This document shows positions 7,003-12,693 of a DNA stretch of 16,737 bases, piece after piece; position 1 is the stretch's first letter, and every line of letters begins with the position of its first letter. A program made the position numbers and the translations under genes. The notes beneath the pieces were generated by a model that saw nothing but the letters and a program-made list of their open reading frames with translations, did no database searches and was not told where the DNA came from. Source of the DNA: an uncultured bacterium (lineage in GTDB: Bacteria; Actinomycetota; Coriobacteriia; Coriobacteriales; Coriobacteriaceae); NCBI GenBank assembly GCA_905215275.1, contig CAJMPE010000020.1, positions 1 through 16,737 of the forward strand. The letters run 5' to 3'.

Positions 7003-8466
7003 ATGAGCTCTGAAAAACGAGGAACGATCGGTTCGTTCGCTCTGCTGGGCATGACGGTCGCCGCCGTGTTCGGTATCAAGAACATCATCAACAACAACGC
7101 GGCCATCGGCTTGGCAGCTGCGCCGTCGTTCTTCTTTGCCACGCTTTTGTACTTTGTCCCCTATACCCTGGTTACCGCCGAGTTCGTCGGCCTCAACAAG
7201 GACTCCGAGTCTGGCGTGTACGCATGGGTTAAGACCTCGATGGGTGGTCGCTGGGCGTTCCTGACGGCATTTAGCTACTGGTTCGTTAACCTGTTCTTCT
7301 TTGCGTCCGTCCTGCCCAACGTCATCATCTACGCGAGCTACGTGTTCTTTGGTGCCAACGCCGAGCTTTCGCAGCTGTGGATCACCATTATCGAGATCGT
7401 CGTCTTTGCTATCGCCACGTGGGTTTCGACCAAGGGCGCTAAGTGGATCGGCTCCATTTCCTCCTTCGGTTCGACCGCGGCTCTCGGCCTGACCGCCGTG
7501 TTCATCCTGCTGTCCCTGGCTGCTGCCTTTGGCGGCGTTGAGTTCGCTACGGCTCCTACTCCCGCTAACATGGCTCCCGACATGAGCAACTTCGCAACTG
7601 CGTGGGGCTTCTTCGGTACGCTTGCCTGGATCATCCAGGGCGTTGGCGGCGCTGAGTCTGTCGGCGTGTTCCTCAACGACCTCAAGGGCGGCGTCAAGGC
7701 CTTCGTGCGCACTGTCGTTATCGCCGGCCTGACCATCGGCCTTCTGTATGCAGGCGCTTCGCTGCTGGTTAACCTGTTCATCCCCGAGGGCAGCGTTGCC
7801 ATCTCCACCGGCATCTTCGACGTATTCGGCGCTGTCTTTGCCCACTTTGGCATTCCCATGGAAGTGTCCACGCGCGTCATTGGCCTGATCCTTCTCGCTG
7901 CCACGCTGGGCTCCCTCATGATGTGGACCTCTGCTCCCATCAAGGTCTTCTTCACCGAGATCCCCAAGGGCGTCTTTGGTAGCAAGATCGTCGAACTCAA
8001 CGAGCACGGCATTCCTGCCCGCGCTGCCTGGCTGCAGTTCGCCATCGTCGTCCCCATCCTGATCATCCCGGCCCTGGGCTCCGGTAACCTCGACGACCTG
8101 CTCATGATCGTCACCAACATGACGGCTGCCACCGCTCTACTCCCGCCGCTGCTGATCCTGCTTGCCTACTTTATGCTGCGCAAGAACTTCGACGCTGCTC
8201 CCCGTGGCTTCCGCATGGGTTCGCGTACCTTTGGCCTGGCCATTGCTGCCTTCCTGCTTGTGGTCTTCTGCTTCGTGCTTATCTGCGGCACCATTCCGCT
8301 CGATCAGCCTCTGTGGCTGACGCTGGTCTACAACGTCGGCGGCGTGGTTGTCTTCCTGGGCCTTGCCGTGATGTGGTACAACCGCTACATCAACCGCCTG
8401 CGCGAGACCGATCCCGAGGCCGCCGAGAACGAGCTTCGCCCCTCCGTCCTCGACATGATGGAGTAG
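7003..8466 (+). CDS. APC-superfamily amino acid permease (glutamate/GABA antiporter-like)
   Basis: A 487-residue, strongly hydrophobic integral membrane protein with about 12 predicted spans. It resembles the APC superfamily branch that holds glutamate:GABA antiporters and YjeM-type permeases. TM1 runs through IGSFALLGMTVAAVFGIKN, followed by YFVPYTLVTAEFVGLNKDSESGVYAWVK, a pattern (FxPYxLxxAE, then G-x-Y-x-W) typical of the superfamily. The central AWIIQGVGGAESVGVFLNDL corresponds to the TM6 region. The C terminus is short and charged (ETDPEAAENELRPS). I chose ATG 7003 because GGGAGGG (6993-6999) precedes it; an in-frame TTG at 6991 has no ribosome binding site. It is likely monocistronic, with terminators before and after. 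The substrate is unknown, and a link to lactose use is not evident. Confidence 0.85.
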   Translation: MSSEKRGTIGSFALLGMTVAAVFGIKNIINNNAAIGLAAAPSFFFATLLYFVPYTLVTAEFVGLNKDSESGVYAWVKTSMGGRWAFLTAFSYWFVNLFFFASVLPNVIIYASYVFFGANAELSQLWITIIEIVVFAIATWVSTKGAKWIGSISSFGSTAALGLTAVFILLSLAAAFGGVEFATAPTPANMAPDMSNFATAWGFFGTLAWIIQGVGGAESVGVFLNDLKGGVKAFVRTVVIAGLTIGLLYAGASLLVNLFIPEGSVAISTGIFDVFGAVFAHFGIPMEVSTRVIGLILLAATLGSLMMWTSAPIKVFFTEIPKGVFGSKIVELNEHGIPARAAWLQFAIVVPILIIPALGSGNLDDLLMIVTNMTAATALLPPLLILLAYFMLRKNFDAAPRGFRMGSRTFGLAIAAFLLVVFCFVLICGTIPLDQPLWLTLVYNVGGVVVFLGLAVMWYNRYINRLRETDPEAAENELRPSVLDMME

Positions 8467-8513
8467 CGGCTAGGATTAATCTACGGCTGTGGAATAAATC
8501 GATTCCTTTTCCT

Positions 8514-8543
8514 AAGGAGGGGCCTTACGAGGCCCCTCCTTTT
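8514..8543 (+). terminator. Intrinsic terminator of the permease gene
   Basis: AAGGAGGGGCC (8514-8524) pairs perfectly with GGCCCCTCCTT (8531-8541) around TTACGA and runs into TTTT. It lies 47 bases after the stop codon. Confidence 0.95.
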
Positions 8544-8560
8544 GTGTTTTGGGGCATTGT

Positions 8561-8800
8561 TTTGGACCCCGTGGTCAAAAAATGCCAAATATGAGTACTG
8601 TTGCAAAAGAGGTGTCATATTTTTCGGCCTGTTCTGAGCGAAAATGGGCTCAAAATCAATTTATCTAACCCCCTATAAAGGGCGCTTGACGGCTCTCAGC
8701 CTCTTCGAATTGCTCAAAGTAGGCACTTTGCTCTCGATTTTGCTGCTACTAAATTGGTGACAGTACTCATATTTGCCACTTTTTGCCCACGAGGGGTTCA
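8561..8800. mobile_element. Non-coding element with long terminal inverted repeats (MITE-like)
   Basis: The arms 8573-8601 and 8760-8788 are inverted repeats matching at 26 of 29 bases, with a perfect inner 15 bp (AAATATGAGTACTGT). The match continues outwards to about 8564 and 8798 with one or two bulges. The 158 bases between the arms hold no convincing gene. They contain short hairpins (TGAGC/GCTCA at 8635-8652; CAAAGT/ACTTTG at 8715-8730) and an extra inverted AAATATGA copy (8615-8622). No target-site duplication is clear. The structure fits a MITE or another dispersed repeat family, but a structured RNA or regulatory element is also possible. Together with a short flank it fills the whole gap between the permease terminator and the HPr-like gene. 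Confidence 0.6.
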
Positions 8801-8827
8801 GAGGAGCTCTCGACAAGCATCTAACGC

Positions 8828-8833
8828 TACAAT
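8828..8833 (+). promoter_or_regulatory. Candidate -10 box of the HPr-like gene
   Basis: TACAAT matches five of six consensus bases and lies 54 bases upstream of the ATG. No recognisable -35 box lies at normal spacing. Confidence 0.3.
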
Positions 8834-8887
8834 AACTACCACGTGGCTGGGTTTGCCGGCCGAATGTGCGATGTCGCGGGAGGGGAC

Positions 8888-9136
8888 ATGGTCGAGTTTA
8901 CGAAGACGATTAAAGATCCGTTGGGATTGCATGCCCGCCCGGTTGCGCTGCTCTATGACATTATCGCCAAGCATCGTAGTGACGTGTCGGTTAGTATCGG
9001 CGATCGCCACACCGACGGCCGCGACGTTATGGGCCTCATGGCTCTCTACGGCGAGTGCGGCGAGGACATCATCTTCCGCGTTTCGGGCGTAGACGAGGCT
9101 TCCTGCGTCACATCAATCAGAAACCTCTCGCTCTAA
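8888..9136 (+). CDS. HPr-like phosphocarrier protein with Asp at the Ser46 position
   Basis: An 82-residue HPr-fold protein. HPr passes phosphate from enzyme I to sugar-specific PTS enzymes through His15. The phosphorylation loop DPLGLHARP places the histidine at residue 15 with Arg17 conserved. The regulatory helix reads DGRDVMGLMAL (43-53), matching NLKSIMGVMSL of B. subtilis HPr, so residue 46 is Asp where HPr kinase/phosphorylase targets Ser46. The C-terminal helix is shorter than usual (family 85-88 residues). I chose ATG 8888 because GGGAGGGG lies 2 bases upstream; an in-frame GTG at 8843 has no ribosome binding site. No ptsI or other PTS gene is adjacent, and a strong terminator follows. 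It could be the main HPr or a specialised paralogue; His15 argues that it can carry phosphate. Confidence 0.9.
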   Translation: MVEFTKTIKDPLGLHARPVALLYDIIAKHRSDVSVSIGDRHTDGRDVMGLMALYGECGEDIIFRVSGVDEASCVTSIRNLSL

Positions 9137-9145
9137 GCATGACAG

Positions 9146-9181
9146 GGCGCGGCAAAGGACAGCTCTTTGCCGCGCCTTTTT
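9146..9181 (+). terminator. Intrinsic terminator of the HPr-like gene
   Basis: GGCGCGGCAAAG (9146-9157) pairs perfectly with CTTTGCCGCGCC (9165-9176) around 7 nt, followed by TTTTT. Confidence 0.95.
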
Positions 9182-9228
9182 GTTTCGTATAGGAAACTTT
9201 TTCGAAATCTAAATGGGGACTCTTTCCA

Positions 9229-9282
9229 AAAAGTTAACCACGTGCTAGTTTACTAAAGCGAACATAGACGTGGTTAACTTTT
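9229..9282. promoter_or_regulatory. Large inverted repeat upstream of feoA, probable metal-regulator site
   Basis: AAAAGTTAACCACGT (9229-9243) and ACGTGGTTAACTTTT (9268-9282) are perfect 15-bp inverted arms, 24 bp apart. Each arm contains the palindrome GTTAAC, and the two palindromes are 40 bp apart, close to four helical turns. A weak promoter (TTTCCA 9223-9228, 17 bp, TAGTTT 9246-9251) would lie across the left arm. AAAGTTA recurs in the inverted repeat before feoB. Iron-dependent control by a DtxR/IdeR- or Fur-type repressor is inferred from location and symmetry. Confidence 0.65.
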
Positions 9283-9325
9283 ACTGCGTCGATGTTGAGG
9301 ACGAACTGACGTTAGGAGCTCACTC

Positions 9326-9568
9326 ATGTCTTGCGGACCGCAGATGCCGGCTATGCCGCTTTCGATGGTAAAGGCGGGCGAAACCGTGCGCGTGTCTCGT
9401 GTAAAGGGCAATGAGGACATGAAGCACCATCTCAAGGACCTCGGCTTTGTCGAGGGCAGCGAGATTCACGTGGTGAGCTCGAGTGGCGCCAATATCATCG
9501 TCACGGTGCTGGGCGCACGCTTTGGCATCGATTCCAAGGTTGCCATGCACATCATGACCGTCGGTTAG
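9326..9568 (+). CDS. feoA: FeoA-domain protein of the ferrous iron transport system (first copy)
   Basis: An 80-residue cytoplasmic protein with the SH3-like FeoA fold, the small partner of the FeoB iron permease. After a short N-terminal extension (MSCGPQMPAMPLSMVKAGE) it shows the family signature KHHLKDLGFVEGSEIHVV (about 33-50) and a strand GANIIVTVLGARFGIDSKVA, ending in a hydrophobic strand. AGGAGCT lies a few bases before the ATG. It heads the feoA-feoA-feoB cluster, with 39 bases to the second feoA, downstream of the large inverted repeat. FeoA is thought to modulate FeoB; why two copies are kept is not known. Confidence 0.93.
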   Translation: MSCGPQMPAMPLSMVKAGETVRVSRVKGNEDMKHHLKDLGFVEGSEIHVVSSSGANIIVTVLGARFGIDSKVAMHIMTVG

Positions 9569-9607
9569 TCCGCAGCATTTCATAAAAACCGAAAGGGGGA
9601 CAAGAGG

Positions 9608-9829
9608 ATGAAGACGTTGGGTGACGTTAAGGTGGGCGAGAGCTCTACCATCGTCAAGCTTCACGGTGAGGGTGCGCTGCGCCGCCACCTCATGGACCTG
9701 GGGCTCATCAAGGGCACTTCGTTCAAGGTCGTAAAGGTTGCACCGCTCGGTGATCCGGTCGAGATCAACGTGCGCGGCTACGAGCTTTCCATCCGCAAGG
9801 AGGAGGCCGCCGTCGTCGAGGTCCAGTAA
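9608..9829 (+). CDS. feoA: FeoA-domain protein of the ferrous iron transport system (second copy)
   Basis: A 73-residue FeoA-fold protein with the signature RRHLMDLGLIKGTSFKVVKV (about 25-44) and the following PLGDPVEINVRGYELSIRKE segment, closer to the canonical FeoA pattern than the first copy. AAAGGGGG and AAGAGG lie upstream of the ATG. It is 39 bases after the first feoA and 123 bases before feoB; that second gap holds another inverted repeat. The two FeoA proteins differ clearly in sequence, so this is not a recent duplication. Confidence 0.95.
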   Translation: MKTLGDVKVGESSTIVKLHGEGALRRHLMDLGLIKGTSFKVVKVAPLGDPVEINVRGYELSIRKEEAAVVEVQ

Positions 9830-9841
9830 GGACTCGCGGCG

Positions 9842-9884
9842 TATATTTCTGCAGATAAAGTTAGGTTTTTCTAACTTAATGCAG
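9842..9884 (+). promoter_or_regulatory. Inverted repeat and possible internal promoter before feoB
   Basis: CTGCA (9849-9853) with TGCAG (9880-9884) and AAGTTAG (9858-9864) with CTAACTT (9871-9877) form a nested inverted repeat. The core AAGTTAG-N6-CTAACTT resembles boxes bound by DtxR/IdeR-family metal repressors. TATATT (9842-9847) just before it could be a -10 box, which would place the repeat over the transcription start; no clear -35 was found. Confidence 0.55.
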
Positions 9885-9906
9885 CAACTTTGAAGCACAT
9901 TATCCA

Positions 9907-9932
9907 GCTCGCGCGGAGAAAGCAGCGCGGGC
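9907..9932 (+). repeat. Hairpin in the feoB leader
   Basis: GCTCGCGC (9907-9914) pairs with GCGCGGGC (9925-9932), 8 bp with one G-U, around a 10-nt loop. It ends shortly before the AAGGAAGAAGGA ribosome binding region of feoB. No T run follows, so it is not a terminator. Confidence 0.45.
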
Positions 9933-9952
9933 ACACAAGGAAGAAGGATTGA

Positions 9953-12280
9953 ATGGCGGATTCTCAGATCCATGTCGCGCTTGCGGGTAACCCCAACTGC
10001 GGCAAGACCACGCTTTTCAACCTGATCACCGGCGCCAACGGCTACGTTGGCAACTGGCCGGGCGTCACGGTTGAGAAAAAGGAAGCCAAGCTCCTGAGCG
10101 ACAAGAGCGTCACGATTACGGACCTCCCCGGCATCTACTCGCTTTCCCCCTATAGCCCCGAGGAGCAGTGCTCGCGCGACTACCTTATGAGCGGCGAGCC
10201 CGATGTCGTCGTCCAGGTGGTCGACGCCACCAACTTGGAGCGCAACCTGTACCTGGCGCTTCAGGTTATCGAGACCGGCCTGCCCGTGGTCGTCGCCCTC
10301 AACATGGCCGACTTGGTCGAGAAGAACGGCGACAAGATCGACACGGACAAGCTCTCCAAGAAGCTCGGCTGCCCGGTCATGATGATCTCGGCTCTTAAGA
10401 ACAAGGGCATCAAGGAGCTGTTCGAGCAGGTCAAGAAGTCCGCTGCTTCCAAGGGCCAGGTGCCGGAGCACAAGTTCGATTCCTCCATTGAGGACGTTCT
10501 GGACCACATCGAGAACAACCTGCCGGCGAGCGTTTCCGCCAACAAGCGTCGCTACTACGCCGTCAAGCTGTTCGAGCGCGACGCGGACGCCTGCAAGCTC
10601 ATCAACCTCACCAAGGAGAAGGCCGCTCACGTGGAGCAGCTGGTCGCCCAGTGCGAGCAGGATTGCGACGACGACGCCGAGTCCATCATTACCGGCGAGC
10701 GCTACGGCGTGATTGCCCACATCATCGACGAGTGCCTCACCAAGGCTCCGGCCAAGATGAGCACTTCCGAGAAGATCGACCGTGTGGTTACCAACCGCAT
10801 CCTCGGTCTGCCGATCTTTGTCGTCATCATGTTCTGCGTGTACTACATCGCCGTTTCTACCCTCGGCGGCACAGTGACCGACTTCACCAACGACCAACTC
10901 TTCGGCACCGACGGCTGGTACGTGCTCGGTCAGGGTCGCGACGCCTATGACGCGGCTGTTGAGGCTGCGGGCGACAACGCCGACTCGGTCGACCCGGCAC
11001 AGTACGGCCCCTATGTCCCGGGTATCACCACCGTGGTGCATGACGCCCTCGTGGCGGGCGGCACTGAGGACGGTGGCCTGGTCGATTCGCTGGTCTGCGA
11101 CGGTATCGTCGGCGGCCTGGGTGCCATCTTCGGCTTTGTGCCGCAGATGTTCCTGCTGTTCGTGATGCTGTCTTTCCTGGAGGACTGCGGCTACATGGCC
11201 CGCGTCGCCTTCATCATGGACCGCGTGTTCCGCCGCTTTGGCCTGTCCGGTAAGTCCTTTATCCCCATGCTCGTGTCCTCGGGCTGCGGCGTCCCCGGCG
11301 TCATGGCCACCAAGACCATCGAGAACGAGAAGGACCGCCGCATGACGGTCATGACCACCACGTTCATTCCCTGTGGTGCCAAGCTGCCGATCATCGCCCT
11401 GCTCATGGGCTCCATCATCGGCGATTCTTCCACCACCGCCGCGTGGATCAGCCCGCTCTTCTACTTCCTGGGCGTCTTTGCCGTCATCGCCTCGGGCCTC
11501 ATGCTCAAGAAGACCAAGCTCTTCGCCGGTCGCCCGACGCCGTTCGTTATGGAGCTTCCCGCCTACCACTTCCCGGCGATCCGCTCTTGGGCACTGCACG
11601 TGTGGGAGCGCTGCTGGGCCTTTATCAAGAAGGCTGGTACGGTCATCTTTGCGTCCACCGTCGTTGTTTGGTTCCTCTCCAACTTTGGTAGCTACAACGG
11701 TTCCTTTGGCTTCCTGCCCGCGATGGACGGCATCCCCGAGGAGTTCATGGACTACTCCGTGCTTGCCATGCTCGGTAACCTGGTCGCTTGGATCTTCGCC
11801 CCGCTCGGCTTTAGCACCTGGCAGGCCACCGCGCTGACTGTCTCTGGCCTTGTCGCTAAGGAGAACGTCGTCGCCACCGCCGGCTCGCTGCTGTCCGTCG
11901 CCGACGCCGCCGAGACCGACCCGAGCCTGTGGACCGCGTTTGCCGGCATGTTCCCGACTATGGGCGCCTGCGTTGCCTTCGGCGCTTTCAACCTGCTGTG
12001 CGCTCCGTGCTTTGCCGCCATGGGCACTATCCGCAATCAGATGGACTCCGGCAAGTGGACCGCGATTGCCATCGGCTACGAGTGCGCCTTCGCTTGGGTC
12101 ATCGGCCTGTTCATCAACCAGTTCTACAACCTGCTTGTCCTTGGCCAGTTTGGTATCTGGACGGTTGTGGCCATCGTTCTGCTGGTTGCGATGCTCTTCC
12201 AGATCTTCCGTCCCATGCCCAAGCACGCTTGGACCGACGAGGACGAGACCAACACCGCTTCCGCCGCAGTTTCCGCTTAA
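9953..12280 (+). CDS. feoB: Ferrous iron permease FeoB
   Basis: A 775-residue inner-membrane Fe(II) transporter, similar in length to E. coli FeoB (773). The N-terminal G domain has G1 GNPNCGKT (12-19), G2 at Thr39 (GVT), G3 DLPG (57-60), G4 NMAD (117-120) and G5 SA (146-147). A helical region follows, and then the membrane domain begins near ILGLPIFVVIMFCVYYIAVS. The first gate motif is CGVPGVMATKTIENEKDRR with FIPCGAKLPI, and the second contains NLLCAPCFAAMGTIRNQM. Between the first two spans is an acidic, probably extracytoplasmic stretch (DAYDAAVEAAGDNADSVDP and flanks) that looks longer than in many FeoB proteins. The ATG has AAGAAGGA just upstream. The gene follows two feoA genes; no feoC is seen. 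A terminator lies 30 bases after the stop. Confidence 0.97.
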   Translation: MADSQIHVALAGNPNCGKTTLFNLITGANGYVGNWPGVTVEKKEAKLLSDKSVTITDLPGIYSLSPYSPEEQCSRDYLMSGEPDVVVQVVDATNLERNLYLALQVIETGLPVVVALNMADLVEKNGDKIDTDKLSKKLGCPVMMISALKNKGIKELFEQVKKSAASKGQVPEHKFDSSIEDVLDHIENNLPASVSANKRRYYAVKLFERDADACKLINLTKEKAAHVEQLVAQCEQDCDDDAESIITGERYGVIAHIIDECLTKAPAKMSTSEKIDRVVTNRILGLPIFVVIMFCVYYIAVSTLGGTVTDFTNDQLFGTDGWYVLGQGRDAYDAAVEAAGDNADSVDPAQYGPYVPGITTVVHDALVAGGTEDGGLVDSLVCDGIVGGLGAIFGFVPQMFLLFVMLSFLEDCGYMARVAFIMDRVFRRFGLSGKSFIPMLVSSGCGVPGVMATKTIENEKDRRMTVMTTTFIPCGAKLPIIALLMGSIIGDSSTTAAWISPLFYFLGVFAVIASGLMLKKTKLFAGRPTPFVMELPAYHFPAIRSWALHVWERCWAFIKKAGTVIFASTVVVWFLSNFGSYNGSFGFLPAMDGIPEEFMDYSVLAMLGNLVAWIFAPLGFSTWQATALTVSGLVAKENVVATAGSLLSVADAAETDPSLWTAFAGMFPTMGACVAFGAFNLLCAPCFAAMGTIRNQMDSGKWTAIAIGYECAFAWVIGLFINQFYNLLVLGQFGIWTVVAIVLLVAMLFQIFRPMPKHAWTDEDETNTASAAVSA

Positions 12281-12309
12281 TTCCGAATAAGGATTAGCCC
12301 CTTTCCACG

Positions 12310-12342
12310 AGCCCGGGTGTCCCAGCGACACTCGGGCTTTTT
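12310..12342 (+). terminator. Intrinsic terminator of the feo operon
   Basis: AGCCCGGGTGTC (12310-12321) pairs with GACACTCGGGCT (12327-12338) with one G-U around 5 nt, followed by TTTTT. Confidence 0.93.
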
Positions 12343-12370
12343 GGTGAGGGAGATGTGGCGTTTCCGCAGA

Positions 12371-12408
12371 TAAAACCGACCAAAATAAACCTGTCCCTTT
12401 TTGGCCGG
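12371..12408 (-). terminator. Intrinsic terminator of the small membrane protein gene
   Basis: On the minus strand CCGGCCAAAA pairs with TTTTGGTCGG (10 bp, one G-U) around 13 nt, followed by TTTTA. The stem starts directly after the TAA of the gene at 12409-12582, which supports that gene being real. Confidence 0.75.
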
Positions 12409-12582
12409 TTAGTCCCAGAAGCTGTCTTCTTCGTCCTCGGACTTGGGTCCGCGGTCGACATACATCTTATGGGTGCGCTTCTCCATTACAAAGGCAAGAA
12501 TCGCAAACAGCAGGATGCCGCCGGCGAAAAGGATGGCAAAACCGGTGCGGGTGCCAAACAAAAAGGAAAAAACTGCGTCCAT
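12409..12582 (-). CDS. Small single-span membrane protein, function unknown
   Basis: A 57-residue reading frame that I do not recognise. It begins MDAVFSFLFGTRTG, has one clear hydrophobic span (about residues 14-33, FAILFAGGILLFAILAFVME), then a basic stretch EKRTHK, and ends in an acidic tail SEDEEDSFWD. The positive charges after the span suggest that the C terminus is cytoplasmic. AAGAAGG lies 6-7 bases before the ATG, and an intrinsic terminator begins right after the stop. The gene is convergent with feoB and divergent from serS. Its size and topology fit a small regulatory or accessory membrane subunit, but no partner can be named. The ribosome binding site, terminator and non-random protein make it likely to be expressed. 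Confidence 0.75.
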   Translation of the reverse strand: MDAVFSFLFGTRTGFAILFAGGILLFAILAFVMEKRTHKMYVDRGPKSEDEEDSFWD

Positions 12583-12606
12583 TGGGTGCCTTCTTGCGTA
12601 GTTGAG

Positions 12607-12663
12607 TTGGGTCGTAAACGCTCATAAGTATATACTTGCCCATACATGTACAAGGTTGCAACC
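12607..12663. promoter_or_regulatory. Divergent promoter region of serS and the small membrane protein gene
   Basis: For serS, TTGGGT (12607-12612) and TATACT (12631-12636) are 18 bp apart. The -10 lies in the perfect palindrome AAGTATATACTT (12626-12637), so the minus strand has an identical TATACT (12627-12632) that could serve the small gene, with TTGTAC (12648-12653) at a short 15-bp spacing. Two more perfect palindromes follow: TACATGTA (12643-12650) and GGTTGCAACC (12654-12663). Confidence 0.5.
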
Positions 12664-12693
12664 TAAATGGAATGTATATCGCCGGAGGATCTA

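Noticed and set aside
5314..8007. Long minus-strand frames (426 and 451 residues) opposite lacZ, ebgC and the permease gene
   Set aside because: Antisense shadows of well-identified plus-strand genes, with low-complexity composition and no start signals.
9320..12331. 1003-residue open frame on the minus strand across the whole feo locus
   Set aside because: It is a mirror of feoA-feoA-feoB caused by strong G/C third-position bias: repetitive in V, D, H, A and E, without recognisable domains or a ribosome binding site, while the plus strand encodes clear Feo proteins.
12467..12661. 64-residue minus-strand frame overlapping the small membrane protein gene
   Set aside because: It is in another frame from the better-supported 57-residue gene, has an Arg/His/Cys/Pro-rich random look, and has no ribosome binding site.
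12583..12693. T-box leader of serS
   Set aside because: The space is too short and has no T-box consensus or terminator/antiterminator pair.
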